Below the pieces are notes generated by a model. It made no database searches. It was not told the DNA's origin and saw nothing but the letters and a program-made list of their open reading frames with translations. A stretch of 64,000 nt of DNA from Pontibacter aquaedesilientis. GTDB taxonomy: Bacteria; Bacteroidota; Bacteroidia; Cytophagales; Hymenobacteraceae. A program made the position numbers and the translations under genes. The DNA is taken from the NCBI RefSeq assembly GCF_014773225.1, contig NZ_JACXAJ010000009.1:1-64000 (forward strand), in the 5' to 3' direction. This document shows, piece after piece, positions 15,971-25,264 of this stretch (position 1 is its first letter; the number at the start of each line of letters is the position of its first letter).

Positions 15971-17650
15971 ATGAGAAATATATTCGCCGCCATGGTGCTC
16001 TCCCTGCTGGCTATACCTTCGCTGCAGGCGCAGGACGTGTACGTGCCTTACGACCGCGACACCTACCACCTGATTGACCGCTACCAGATCAAACTCGGCA
16101 CCAAGGTTCCGCAGCTGCATACTGCCATGCGCCCCATCGGTCGCCGCGACGTGGCAGCTCTGGCCGAATCCGCCATAGGTGAGCCGCGGTCCAATGCCGA
16201 CATGTTCAACATCCAGTACCTGCTTAACGACAACTGGAACTATACCTCGCAGGCGAACGACAACATCAGCGAGCGGCCGATCTTCAATGCCCTGTACCGC
16301 AACAAGACTGACCTGTACCACTACGAATCGGAGGATTTCACCCTGCGCGTGAATCCGGTACTACACCTGGAGTTGGGCCACGACAACCAGAGCGACGGCA
16401 TGCGCTACGTGAACACAAGGGGCGTGCAGCTTGAAGGCAGCATCGACGAACGCTTCGGTTTCTATACCTTCATCGGGGAGAACCAGGCTAAGTTTGCCGA
16501 TTATGTAGTAGATCGTATTAAACGTGATGGTGTGGTACCGCACGAAGGCCTCTGGAAAACCTTTAAAGGCGACGGCTACGACTTCCTGACAGCCCGTGGC
16601 TACATGAACTACTCCCTGTCGAAACACGTGGAGATACAGCTGGGCCACGACCGCCACTTTATCGGCGACGGCTACCGTTCCCTGATTTACTCTGACTACG
16701 CCCCCCCGGCTTTCTTCCTCAAACTGAACACCCGGGTATGGCGCCTGCACTACATGAACCTGTTCCAGGAGCTGACCGCAGACTACCGTCGTCGTGGCGG
16801 TGGCGACCGTCTGCTGCCTAAGAAGTACATGGCCCTGCACCGATTGGGTGTGAACATCACCGATAATTTAAATGTGGGCTTGTTCGAGCAAATCATCTTC
16901 GGCCGCGAGAAAGGCAAGTTTGAACTGCAGTACCTGAACCCGATTATTTTCTACCGCAGTGTGGAGCACAACCTGGGCAGCCAGGACAACGCCATGCTGG
17001 GCCTCGACTTCCGCTGGAACCTGTTCAACACCGCGCAGCTTTACGGACAACTGGTGCTGGACGAGTTTGTGCTCAACGAGGTGAAAAGCGGCAATGGTTG
17101 GTGGGCCAATAAGCAGGCCGGCCAGATCGGCGCCAAGTACATCGACGTTTTCGGTTTGTCCAACCTGGACCTGCAGGGCGAAGTAAACATCATACGTCCG
17201 TATACCTACCAGCACCGCGACGGCAGCTCCAATTATCAGCATAACCGCCAGCCGCTAGCCCACCCGATGGGTGCCAACCTGTATGAGTTTGTGGGTATAG
17301 CCCGCTACCAGCCGCTGCCTCGGCTCAACCTGGTGGCCAAAGCCATCGCCACCCGATTTGGGCAGGATGAAATCTCAGTAGAGGGCGACACAATCAACTG
17401 GGGTAACAACGTGAACCTGGACTACAATTCCAGACCACGTAACTATGGCCACGAGATCGCACAGGGTATTACCACCAACCAGCTTCACCTCGACCTGACG
17501 GCTACCTATCAGTTTAAGCACAACCTTTTCTTAGACCTGAAAGGCATCATCCGCCGTACCGATGCGGATGTAAACACACTGGATAAAAATTCCGTGTTTA
17601 CCTCAGTAGCACTGCGCTGGAACATTGCCCAACGACTGCACGAGTTTTAA
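15971..17650 (+). CDS. Wzi-like capsule assembly outer-membrane barrel
   Basis: A 559-residue exported protein with a signal peptide (MRNIFAAMVLSLLAIPSLQAQ). The mature start DVYVPYDRDTYHLIDRYQIK and the many alternating Tyr/Trp/Arg strands fit the Wzi family of Bacteroidota, predicted 18-strand barrels that anchor surface polysaccharide. The gene is followed by an MsbA-like exporter and gmhA, an envelope neighbourhood. The function is taken from the family, not shown. Three copies of CTATACCT lie inside (16011, 16240, 16462) and a palindromic pair lies just after the stop. Confidence 0.8.
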   Translation: MRNIFAAMVLSLLAIPSLQAQDVYVPYDRDTYHLIDRYQIKLGTKVPQLHTAMRPIGRRDVAALAESAIGEPRSNADMFNIQYLLNDNWNYTSQANDNISERPIFNALYRNKTDLYHYESEDFTLRVNPVLHLELGHDNQSDGMRYVNTRGVQLEGSIDERFGFYTFIGENQAKFADYVVDRIKRDGVVPHEGLWKTFKGDGYDFLTARGYMNYSLSKHVEIQLGHDRHFIGDGYRSLIYSDYAPPAFFLKLNTRVWRLHYMNLFQELTADYRRRGGGDRLLPKKYMALHRLGVNITDNLNVGLFEQIIFGREKGKFELQYLNPIIFYRSVEHNLGSQDNAMLGLDFRWNLFNTAQLYGQLVLDEFVLNEVKSGNGWWANKQAGQIGAKYIDVFGLSNLDLQGEVNIIRPYTYQHRDGSSNYQHNRQPLAHPMGANLYEFVGIARYQPLPRLNLVAKAIATRFGQDEISVEGDTINWGNNVNLDYNSRPRNYGHEIAQGITTNQLHLDLTATYQFKHNLFLDLKGIIRRTDADVNTLDKNSVFTSVALRWNIAQRLHEF

Positions 17651-17655
17651 CCACC

Positions 17656-17671
17656 AGGTATAGCTATACCT
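17656..17671. repeat. 16-bp palindrome made of two fused octamers
   Basis: AGGTATAGCTATACCT is the dispersed octamer joined head to head without spacer. It starts 6 bp after the stop of the Wzi-like gene and just before its terminator stem. Confidence 0.9.
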
Positions 17672-17673
17672 GA

Positions 17674-17713
17674 GCCGGGGAGTCTTTTGTCTAAAGGCTC
17701 CCCGGCTTCGTTT
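17674..17713 (+). terminator. Terminator of the Wzi-like gene
   Basis: GCCGGGGAG (17674-17682) pairs with CTCCCCGGC (17698-17706) across a 15-nt loop, and the sequence TTCGTTTT follows. Confidence 0.75.
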
Positions 17714-17748
17714 TGAAAGCCCGCTATACATACCTGTTCTAATTTAGC

Positions 17749-17756
17749 TATCTTTG
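17749..17756 (+). promoter_or_regulatory. -7 box upstream of the ABC exporter gene
   Basis: TATCTTTG fits TAnnTTTG. No TTG lies at the right distance. The predicted start near 17763 gives a leader of about 145 nt that contains an AGGTATAG octamer at 17776. Confidence 0.4.
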
Positions 17757-17907
17757 CAGCAGCATGGCCAACCGCAGGTATAGGCTTGCTCACAATATTG
17801 TAAATAACTAATACTTAAAACATTCCGATTGGTAGCCGGCCCAGGTTTTGCTGCCTCGAGGGGCTGCCGTTTATACCTGGCTCATGCCAGCGGCAGATAG
17901 ACACAAC

Positions 17908-19746
17908 ATGAAGACTTATTTCCGGATACTGCAGTTTGCAAAGCCCTACAGTCGCTTTGTACCGCTTTACACTATCTATACCGTGCTGGGCATTATTTTC
18001 GGCCTGCTCAATTTCACGCTTCTTATTCCTTTGCTCAATGTGCTCTTCGGTACCGTTGGCGCCGATGACGCAGCCGCCATGGTAACCGCAAAGCCTGCGT
18101 TCAGGATGTCCATCGAGTACTTCAAGGATTTCTTCAATTTCCACTTCGGGCAGGTGATTCTGGAGCAGGGCCGACAGGGTGCGCTGCTGTTTGTCTGCAT
18201 TATCGTGGTCATCTCGGTTTTCCTGGCCAACCTGTTCAAGTACCTGGCCTTCCGGGTAATAGGGGCGTTGCGGGCGCATGTGGTAAAGAACATCCGGCAT
18301 GCCACTTATGAGCGCGTAACCGAACTGCATTTGGGCTACTTCAGCAACGAACGCAAAGGCGATCTGATGACCCGCATGACCGTGGACATTCAGGAAGTGG
18401 AATCCTCTGTGGTGAACACCATGACCGTCATCATTCGGGAGCCGATCTCGATCATAGCCTTCTTTGTGGTGCTGTTCACGATGTCGGTAAAGCTCACGCT
18501 TTTCACCTTGATCTTACTGCCGCTTTCCGGTCTGCTGATCGCAGGTATAGCCAAGCGCCTCAAGCGGGCGGCGCAGCAGGGCCAGGAGTCCCTGAGTTTT
18601 ATCCTGACGATCATCGACGAGACGCTGAGCGGTATACGGGTGATCAAGGCCTTCAATGCCGAGCCCTACATCCTGAGCAAGTTTCATGACCAGAACGACC
18701 GCTATGCCCGCATTCAGCGTTCGATCGCCAACAAGCGCGACCTGGCCTCTCCTTTCTCGGAGTTTATGGGTGTAACAGTAGTCGCCTTGCTCCTATACTT
18801 TGGCGGAACGATGGTGCTCAACCAGGAGTCTGAACTTGGGGCGGCGGAGTTTATCACCTACATCATCCTCTTCTCGCAGGTGCTTGTGCCGGCAAAAGCC
18901 ATGTCGGCTGCCTTCAGTAACATACAGCGCGGCCTGGTGTCGGGCGACCGGATCCTGCAGGTGATCGACACCGAACCGAAGGTAAAGGACAAACCAAACG
19001 CCAAAGTATTGCCGGAGTTCCAACACGAGATCGAATTCAGAGATGTAAGTTTCAGCTACGGCGACCAGACCGTGCTGCAGGACATCAACCTGAGTATACA
19101 AAAAGGAAAAACAGTGGCGCTGGTAGGGCCATCAGGTGGAGGCAAGTCCACACTGGCCGACCTGATCCCACGGTTCTACGACCCTACTTCGGGCAGCATC
19201 CTCATCGACGGGCACGACATCCGGGACTATACCATGGAATCGGTGCGCGATAAAATGGGCGTTGTCACGCAGGAGTCTATTCTTTTCAACGATACCATTT
19301 TCAACAACATCGCTTTCAATAAAACGGACGCGACCGAAGAGGAAGTAATGGCGGCAGCCAGGATCGCCAATGCGCACGAGTTTATTGTGCAGACACCCGA
19401 GGGCTACCAAACCATGATCGGCGACCGGGGCGGACGGTTGTCAGGCGGACAGCGCCAGCGCTTGAGCATCGCACGGGCCATTCTGCAGAATCCGCCCATC
19501 CTGATCCTGGATGAGGCAACTTCGGCGCTGGATACTGAATCGGAGAAACTGGTGCAGGAAGCCCTGACGAATCTGATGAAAAACAGGACGTCCGTCGTGA
19601 TCGCGCACCGCCTCAGCACCATACAGCATGCCGACGAGATTGTAGTATTACAACAAGGCCGGATCGTGGAACGCGGCACGCACGAAGACCTGCTCCTAAA
19701 CAGCGGATTGTACGCAAAACTGACCCAAATGCAACTGGTCTCTTAA
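17908..19746 (+). CDS. ABC transporter, fused permease and ATPase (MsbA-like)
   Basis: A 612-residue half-transporter. The N-terminal membrane domain has about six helices (residues 20-310); the ATPase domain has Walker A GPSGGGKST near residues 407-415, the signature LSGGQRQRLSIARA near 511 and Walker B ILILDEATSALD near 531. It works as a homodimer in the inner membrane. MsbA-type lipid A flippases are the best-known relatives, but drug or peptide export cannot be excluded. A longer frame opens at 17848; MKTYFRILQFAKPY at 17908 matches family starts. Confidence 0.9.
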   Translation: MKTYFRILQFAKPYSRFVPLYTIYTVLGIIFGLLNFTLLIPLLNVLFGTVGADDAAAMVTAKPAFRMSIEYFKDFFNFHFGQVILEQGRQGALLFVCIIVVISVFLANLFKYLAFRVIGALRAHVVKNIRHATYERVTELHLGYFSNERKGDLMTRMTVDIQEVESSVVNTMTVIIREPISIIAFFVVLFTMSVKLTLFTLILLPLSGLLIAGIAKRLKRAAQQGQESLSFILTIIDETLSGIRVIKAFNAEPYILSKFHDQNDRYARIQRSIANKRDLASPFSEFMGVTVVALLLYFGGTMVLNQESELGAAEFITYIILFSQVLVPAKAMSAAFSNIQRGLVSGDRILQVIDTEPKVKDKPNAKVLPEFQHEIEFRDVSFSYGDQTVLQDINLSIQKGKTVALVGPSGGGKSTLADLIPRFYDPTSGSILIDGHDIRDYTMESVRDKMGVVTQESILFNDTIFNNIAFNKTDATEEEVMAAARIANAHEFIVQTPEGYQTMIGDRGGRLSGGQRQRLSIARAILQNPPILILDEATSALDTESEKLVQEALTNLMKNRTSVVIAHRLSTIQHADEIVVLQQGRIVERGTHEDLLLNSGLYAKLTQMQLVS

Positions 19747-19874
19747 GCACCTACTACTGTTTAGTATTACCAACCATTGCTTTAAGTTAAATTCTGGCCC
19801 AGGCATTTCGGTATATTCATATTTTTTTATAGCTTAGCCCGAAACAGTTTTGCACCAAAATCCAACCTTAAAGC

Positions 19875-20216
19875 ATGAAAGCACTTAAAACTCTCTCCGA
19901 CGTGGTCGTTTTTTGCTACGCGGTATTTATAGTACTTTTGCTAACAAACTTACTGGACCACAAGACCCTGTTTGATAGCACAACCGAAGAACAGGTACTT
20001 GCCCTTTACAAAGCCCTTGGTGCTGTTGGTGCCGGGTTGATGCTGGTCAAGCTGCTCATCGGGAAACTTTACATCATGTCGCTCCAATACGACCGGCACA
20101 GGGCTCAGGTAAAAATAAATGAGCTGAAGGCTGACTTGTATGAGCGCAAACAAGCATACAGAAGCAATAGCTACAGCGAATCGGCCAGCATGGAGATGGC
20201 TGTGGCCAGCAACTAA
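19875..20216 (+). CDS. Small membrane protein, unknown
   Basis: A 113-residue protein not recognised as a named family. Two hydrophobic segments ([15 protein letters not shown] and [20 protein letters not shown]) are joined by a short acidic loop, and a charged helical tail ([25 protein letters not shown]) probably lies in the cytoplasm. It lies 7 bp before gmhA, so it is likely cotranscribed with it and may act in envelope sugar metabolism. That is only a guess from position. Confidence 0.7.
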   Translation: MKALKTLSDVVVFCYAVFIVLLLTNLLDHKTLFDSTTEEQVLALYKALGAVGAGLMLVKLLIGKLYIMSLQYDRHRAQVKINELKADLYERKQAYRSNSYSESASMEMAVASN

Positions 20217-20223
20217 CACACAC

Positions 20224-20799
20224 ATGACCCAAATCGTATTACAGGAGCTACAGGAGGCGCAACAGACGCTCCACAACTTTATAGCTGACCCGAGCAATAT
20301 TGCAGCCATCGAACAAGCCGCCAATGCCATGGCCGACGCCGTGGCTGCGGGCGGCAAAATTCTGTCGTGCGGCAACGGCGGCTCTATGTGCGACGCGATG
20401 CACTTTGCCGAAGAACTGACAGGCCGCTACCGCAACAACCGCCAGGCTATACCTGCCATCTCTATATCAGACGTTAGCCACATGAGCTGCGTCGGCAACG
20501 ACTATGGGTATGATTACGTGTTTTCCCGCTACATCGAAGCCTTGGGTAACAAAGGAGACGTGCTACTAGCCATCAGCACCAGCGGCAACTCCGCCAATGT
20601 GCTGAAAGCAGCAGAAGCAGCCAAAGCCAAAGGTCTGACCGTGGTCGGCCTCACGGGCAAGGACGGCGGCAAACTGGCCCCTCTTTGCGACGTGGAGGTA
20701 CGCGTGCCGCACCAAGGCTACGCCGACCGCGTGCAGGAAATCCACATCAAGGTCATTCACATTCTCATCCTTCTGATAGAGAAACGCCTCTGCGCTTAA
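20224..20799 (+). CDS. gmhA: Sedoheptulose 7-phosphate isomerase
   Basis: A 191-residue SIS-domain protein of the GmhA family, which makes D-glycero-D-manno-heptose 7-phosphate for the LPS inner core or surface glycans. Signatures are [41 protein letters not shown] and the C-terminal [14 protein letters not shown] longer frame opens at 20140 inside the previous gene; the ATG at 20224 is chosen because the family starts with a short helix before QEAQQTL. A CTATACCT octamer at 20447 encodes Ala-Ile-Pro. Confidence 0.9.
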   Translation: MTQIVLQELQEAQQTLHNFIADPSNIAAIEQAANAMADAVAAGGKILSCGNGGSMCDAMHFAEELTGRYRNNRQAIPAISISDVSHMSCVGNDYGYDYVFSRYIEALGNKGDVLLAISTSGNSANVLKAAEAAKAKGLTVVGLTGKDGGKLAPLCDVEVRVPHQGYADRVQEIHIKVIHILILLIEKRLCA

Positions 20800-20809
20800 T
20801 CACTGCATA

Positions 20810-20853
20810 ACCGCGCCGGTTTCAGGTTTCCTAAACCAGGAGCCTGGCGCGGT
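20810..20853 (+). terminator. Possible terminator after gmhA
   Basis: ACCGCGCC (20810-20817) and GGCGCGGT (20846-20853) can pair with further pairs inside, but no U-tract follows. Confidence 0.4.
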
Positions 20854-21026
20854 CATAATGCCCAGCCCTACCCTAATCACTGCTTACCGTTAACTGATTC
20901 CTGTTAACTGCTAACTGCCAATTGTTTTTTGTACTTTTAGAGTAGCTGTTCGGAATCAATTGCGGGCAGCCAATGTTGCGCTTTTAACCTTATCAAAATT
21001 GCACTTATAGATCAATATCTAATCCC

Positions 21027-22565
21027 ATGCTTATTAAGACGTTTGGCAGCGCCGTGCAGGGCGTGAACGCCTATACCGTAACCGTAGAAGTAAGTGTCAG
21101 CGCAGGCGCTAAGTACTTTCTGGTAGGCCTCCCCGACAACGCGATTAAAGAAGGAGAGCAGCGCATAGAGGCGGCACTTGGCCAGTATGGTTATAAGCTG
21201 AAAAGGCAAAAGACCATTATCAACATGGCTCCTGCCGATATCCGCAAAGAGGGTGCTGCCTACGATCTCACCATTGCCATGGGCATGCTCGCCGCTTCTG
21301 GCCAGCTGGCTTCTGATAAGCTGTCGCAATACATGATCATGGGCGAACTCTCGCTCGACGGTTCGCTTCGCCCCATCAAGGGTGTGTTGCCTATCGCCAT
21401 TCAGGCCCGCAAGGAAGGTTTTAAGGGAATCATACTCCCCTCCCGGAATGCCAACGAGGCCGCCATCGTTAATCAGCTGGACGTGATCGGGGTGGAGAAC
21501 ATTAAGGAAGCAATCGATTTCCTGGACGGTAAATTAGACGTGCAACCCGTAAAGGTGGACACCCGCGACGTGTTTCAGAACACCGCCAATTTGTACGCTG
21601 CCGACTTTTCGGATGTGCAAGGCCAGGAGAACATCAAACGGGCACTGGAAATAGCGGCCGCCGGCGGTCATAATGTCATCATGATCGGCCCTCCGGGAGC
21701 CGGCAAAACGATGCTGGCCAAACGTTTGCCATCTATTCTACCGCCCCTTTCTATGCATGAAGCCCTCGAAACAACCAAAATACACTCGGTCGCCGGCAAG
21801 CTGGGCGAGGTTTCCTCCTTGCTCTCCACAAGGCCGTACCGTTCGCCGCACCATACCATATCGGATGTGGCGTTGGTAGGCGGTGGCGGTATACCGCAGC
21901 CTGGCGAGATATCGCTGGCACATAACGGGGTACTGTTTCTGGATGAGTTGCCCGAGTTTAAACGCACGGCCCTGGAGGTTATGCGTCAGCCGCTCGAAGA
22001 GCGCCGGGTTACTATCTCCCGCGCTAAAACCACACTGGACTTTCCGGCCAACTTTATGCTGATTGCCAGCATGAACCCCTGCCCCTGCGGTTACTATAAT
22101 CACCCCGAGAAAGAATGCGTATGCGCACCTGGTTTAGTGCAGCGCTACCTTAATAAGGTGAGCGGCCCCCTGCTTGACCGGATTGACCTGCACGTGGAGG
22201 TGACGCCCGTGACTTTTGACGAGATGACCGCCACCCGCAAGTCCGAAGACAGCGAAACCATCCGGCAGCGGGTAGTCACGGCGCGGGAGGTGCAGCGTGA
22301 GCGCTTCAAGGGTTTAGAGCAAATCCACTCCAATGCGATGATGCCTTCTCAGATGGTGAAAGAAATCTGCCAGATTTCCGATTCCGGACGCACCTTACTC
22401 AAAACGGCGATGGAACGTCTTGGCCTTTCTGCCCGCGCCTATGACCGTATCCTGAAAGTAAGCCGAACCATAGCTGATTTAGCTGATAGTCAAGAGATTA
22501 AAATTGAACATTTAGCGGAAGCAATACAGTACCGCAGCCTTGACAGAGAAGGATGGGCTGGCTAA
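21027..22565 (+). CDS. comM: YifB/ComM family Mg-chelatase-like AAA+ ATPase
   Basis: A 512-residue hexameric ATPase. The N-terminal Lon-protease-like fold (about 1-165) is followed by an AAA+ domain with Walker A GPPGAGKTMLAKRLPS near residue 222 and Walker B VLFLDELPEF near 307, then the Mg-chelatase C-terminal domain. In Vibrio and others ComM drives branch migration during natural transformation. That is of interest because the window is dense in a possible uptake-like octamer, but ComM is also present in many species not known to be competent. Confidence 0.9.
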   Translation: MLIKTFGSAVQGVNAYTVTVEVSVSAGAKYFLVGLPDNAIKEGEQRIEAALGQYGYKLKRQKTIINMAPADIRKEGAAYDLTIAMGMLAASGQLASDKLSQYMIMGELSLDGSLRPIKGVLPIAIQARKEGFKGIILPSRNANEAAIVNQLDVIGVENIKEAIDFLDGKLDVQPVKVDTRDVFQNTANLYAADFSDVQGQENIKRALEIAAAGGHNVIMIGPPGAGKTMLAKRLPSILPPLSMHEALETTKIHSVAGKLGEVSSLLSTRPYRSPHHTISDVALVGGGGIPQPGEISLAHNGVLFLDELPEFKRTALEVMRQPLEERRVTISRAKTTLDFPANFMLIASMNPCPCGYYNHPEKECVCAPGLVQRYLNKVSGPLLDRIDLHVEVTPVTFDEMTATRKSEDSETIRQRVVTAREVQRERFKGLEQIHSNAMMPSQMVKEICQISDSGRTLLKTAMERLGLSARAYDRILKVSRTIADLADSQEIKIEHLAEAIQYRSLDREGWAG

Positions 22566-22602
22566 TCACTCCTGACACAAAACACTCATTTAAAGCCATT
22601 TA

Positions 22603-22642
22603 CAAATGCCAACAACATCTCCAGTCGTTGGTATTTGCTTTT
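22603..22642 (+). terminator. Terminator of comM
   Basis: CAAATGCCAAC (22603-22613) pairs, with one G-U, to GTTGGTATTTG (22627-22637), and CTTTTT follows. Confidence 0.7.
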
Positions 22643-22808
22643 TAAGGCCATTTTAGCTTCCTCACTAAATTGTATTGTCATCCGCTCAAAATAATTAACA
22701 TTTTTAGACTTTTATTGGAAGGCTGCGTAATATGGGACGTCAGGAATCGTCATGAAAATGGAAAACGGCCTGATATGTATTACCTAGTTTAAACAACGAT
22801 ATACTACT

Positions 22809-23396
22809 ATGAAGAAGTCAATTTTATTATTCGTTTTAGCAATGACCACAATGGTTGCTGCACATGCGCAAGGCCCGCGCATCGGTATCAGGGCTGGTGT
22901 TAACTATTCTGGATTTGGCGGCTCCGACGCTGACAACCTCGACCGAATCTGGGGTGGTCATGGTGGTCTGACAGCTAACTTCCCCCTCTCCACCGACAAT
23001 TTTTTCTCTGTGCAGCCTGAGTTACTTTTCTCAATGAAAGGTGCGGAGACTTCAAATGACCAGACAAAGTTTAAAGTAAACTACCTTGATGTCCCTGTAT
23101 TGGGTCGTGTGAATGCAGGCCCGCTTTACTTTGAAGCTGGTCCCCAGTTGTCTGTCAGAATCAGCGGCGACGTGGAGCAGAATGGTGTAAATGTGATTGA
23201 CGACCTGGATGCCTTCAAGAGAACCAGTCTTGGCTATGCCGCAGGTATAGGTCTTGCTGCGACTCCACTTGGCTTGAATATTGGTGTACGCTACAATGGC
23301 GATATTTCAAAACTTTATGACGATGAGAATGCACCAAATTACCGCAATGACGTATTCATGCTGACGCTGGGCTATTTGTTTGGCGGCGCTCGATAA
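22809..23396 (+). CDS. PorT-type outer-membrane beta-barrel protein, copy 1
   Basis: A 195-residue exported protein with a signal peptide (MKKSILLFVLAMTTMVAAHAQ). The mature part alternates strands and ends in a hydrophobic strand (FMLTLGYLFGG), as in the Bacteroidota outer-membrane protein beta-barrel family. The repeated blocks IGIRAGVNYS, FFSVQPELLFSMKG, YLDVPVLGRVNAGPLYFEAGPQ and IGVRYNGDIS are shared with the next two genes and with the gene at 44171. No specific ligand is known. Confidence 0.88.
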   Translation: MKKSILLFVLAMTTMVAAHAQGPRIGIRAGVNYSGFGGSDADNLDRIWGGHGGLTANFPLSTDNFFSVQPELLFSMKGAETSNDQTKFKVNYLDVPVLGRVNAGPLYFEAGPQLSVRISGDVEQNGVNVIDDLDAFKRTSLGYAAGIGLAATPLGLNIGVRYNGDISKLYDDENAPNYRNDVFMLTLGYLFGGAR

Positions 23397-23723
23397 CAAC
23401 TCCATTAGTACAGAACAAAAACTATGATACAAAAGCCCCGGACATATCCGGGGCTTTTATACTTTATGGGTGGAGACCGATCTGCCCTTAAGTAGCCACA
23501 AGTAGCAAAACCTGTATACCTTCCGCCCACTTGTATTCTGCCCGTTCACTTCTTGCACTTTGCCCGAAGCCTAAAAATTTTGGTGCAATTTCAAAAAAAT
23601 TATCAGTCTGATAATCACACACATGAGTAGTCAGTGTGAAAAAACATACCTCCATATACCCAATAAAAATATTGTTCTGCACGTATATTGCTCAGATCAT
23701 ACCAAAACAACCAGTTATCAATT
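23397..23723. other. Intergenic region between barrel copies 1 and 2
   Basis: These 327 bp hold the terminator at 23431-23458. The remainder has one GTATACCT variant of the dispersed octamer near 23514 and no recognisable gene. A promoter for the second barrel gene is expected here, but no consensus is clear. Confidence 0.5.
23431..23458 (+). terminator. Terminator of barrel copy 1
   Basis: AAAAGCCCCGGA and TCCGGGGCTTTT form a perfect 12-bp stem with a 4-nt loop. Confidence 0.9.
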
Positions 23724-24389
23724 ATGAAAAAGCTACTATTTATGTTCGTGTTTGCAGTCGCTACTGCATTTGCAGCACAGGCCCAGAACGCCAGCTTCGG
23801 CATTAGGGGTGGTGCCAACATCTCTAATCTTTCCGGAGATCTTCGTGACGAGGACCGCTTTGAAAACAAGGTAGGCTTTCACGCCGGCATTATGGCCAAC
23901 TTTGGAGTTGTGGATAATTTCTTCTCGATACAGCCCGAGCTGCTATACTCTGTGAAAGGTTTTAAGAATGAGGATTCGGAGGTTACACTCTTAGGACAAA
24001 CCAGACGCAGAGAAGGTAAAGTAAATTACAATTACCTCGATCTACCGGTGATGGCCAAAATAAAGGCGGGCCCACTTTATTTCGAAGCAGGTCCACAAGC
24101 CTCTTATCTGCTCAGCGTAAATAACGAGACCAAGACTTACATTAACGGCAACCTGCGCTCTACTAACACTGACGAAAAGAGCAAATCGGGACTGTCTGAG
24201 TTTGAAGTTGGTTATGTGGCCGGTATAGGCTTTACTTCTGCTAACAACGCCATTAGCTTCGGAGTGCGTTACAACGGAGCCTTCAGCGATTTTGTGAAAG
24301 AAGACGTTAATTTCGACGGAGACCTGACCAATGCCCGTCACTCGACCTTTATGGTTACTGTTGGTTTTGCCATGCCTACCGGCAGATAA
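23724..24389 (+). CDS. PorT-type outer-membrane beta-barrel protein, copy 2
   Basis: A 221-residue paralogue of the previous gene with a signal peptide (MKKLLFMFVFAVATAFAAQAQ). It shares FGIRGGANISNL, FFSIQPELLYSVKGF, YLDLPVMAKIKAGPLYFEAGPQ and FGVRYNGAFS, and has a longer extracellular loop around TLLGQTRRREGKVNYNY. A frame opens at 23688, but the ATG at 23724 starts the signal peptide. It is followed by its own terminator, so each barrel gene appears to be a separate unit. Confidence 0.88.
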   Translation: MKKLLFMFVFAVATAFAAQAQNASFGIRGGANISNLSGDLRDEDRFENKVGFHAGIMANFGVVDNFFSIQPELLYSVKGFKNEDSEVTLLGQTRRREGKVNYNYLDLPVMAKIKAGPLYFEAGPQASYLLSVNNETKTYINGNLRSTNTDEKSKSGLSEFEVGYVAGIGFTSANNAISFGVRYNGAFSDFVKEDVNFDGDLTNARHSTFMVTVGFAMPTGR

Positions 24390-24412
24390 AGCACAGCACG
24401 ACCTACATTAAA

Positions 24413-24449
24413 CAAACAGCCGCCGGATGATGCATTCGGCGGCTGTTTG
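24413..24449 (+). terminator. Terminator of barrel copy 2
   Basis: CAAACAGCCGCCG (24413-24425) pairs with CGGCGGCTGTTTG (24437-24449) across an 11-nt loop. Confidence 0.8.
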
Positions 24450-24533
24450 CGTTTAGCCTTTTCACTTGCCTACGCGCCGCTAACTATTTGTCTGCTAAGT
24501 GAGTACAAATAAAGCAGTATACCTACAAAGCCT

Positions 24534-25193
24534 ATGAAAAAGACCTTGATCCTCTCTATCCTATTCCTTTGCTCTCTTCTCTCAGCAAAGGCGCAGTATT
24601 ACCGTTATGGCGTGAAGGTTGGTGGCGGTTTTTCCACAGCCGTGGGTAAAGACGCTCCCTCCGATCAGATCAACCACCTGGCAGGCATACACGGGGCACT
24701 GGTGTTTTCCTATGAGTTCGCCTCGAGGCTGGCCGTACAGCCTGAGTTACATTTTAGCCGCAAGGGTTTCGTGTACGATGCTTATACCCGCAATACTGCC
24801 CCGGAGACAGCCCTTACTGGCGACCTGCGCCTCGACTACATTGAACTCCCGCTGATGATCAAATTGCAAAAGGCAGCGCTGTTTGTCGAAGTCGGGCCAT
24901 ACATGGGTTATTTGGTGAATGTTGGCAATGAAGTGAATGTGGTAAGTTCGGACCCGGCGATTGATCCTCCTATCGTATTTGAAAAACAGGATTTCAGTCG
25001 AGACGACTTCAACAGTTTCGATGTAGGCTATGCGGTGGGGGGAGGCCTGATGCTTGAAACAGGCTTTTTCCTGAATGTGCGAAACACAGGCAGCCTGCGT
25101 CCCTTCCCGAAAGAAGATATTACACAGCGTAACCTGGTTTGGCAACTCTCTATTGGCTACCTCCTACCCGCCCGACGGCCGGGCAACTGGTAG
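24534..25193 (+). CDS. PorT-type outer-membrane beta-barrel protein, copy 3
   Basis: A 219-residue exported protein, more diverged than its two neighbours. The signal peptide is MKKTLILSILFLCSLLSAKAQ. Shared blocks are YGVKVGGGFSTA, LAVQPELHFSRKGF, YIELPLMIKLQKAALFVEVGPY and FDVGYAVGGGLML. The C-terminal strand is WQLSIGYLLP. It follows the second barrel gene by 144 bp including a terminator. Three tandem copies suggest local duplication followed by divergence. Confidence 0.85.
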   Translation: MKKTLILSILFLCSLLSAKAQYYRYGVKVGGGFSTAVGKDAPSDQINHLAGIHGALVFSYEFASRLAVQPELHFSRKGFVYDAYTRNTAPETALTGDLRLDYIELPLMIKLQKAALFVEVGPYMGYLVNVGNEVNVVSSDPAIDPPIVFEKQDFSRDDFNSFDVGYAVGGGLMLETGFFLNVRNTGSLRPFPKEDITQRNLVWQLSIGYLLPARRPGNW

Positions 25194-25207
25194 GCTATAC
25201 CTTGTAA

Positions 25208-25250
25208 ACACAAAGGGCCCCGACATACATGCTGTCGGGGCCCTTTGTGT
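25208..25250. terminator. Bidirectional terminator between barrel copy 3 and the M20 gene
   Basis: A perfect 18-bp stem (25208-25225 with 25233-25250, core CAAAGGGCCCCGACA) encloses the 7-nt loop TACATGC. It serves the convergent genes on both sides. Confidence 0.85.
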
Positions 25251-25264
25251 TTTGTAGCTGGCTA

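Noticed and set aside
20810..20853. Riboswitch or structured RNA upstream of comM
   Set aside because: Only one GC-rich stem is visible, placed right after gmhA; no conserved riboswitch core was recognised.
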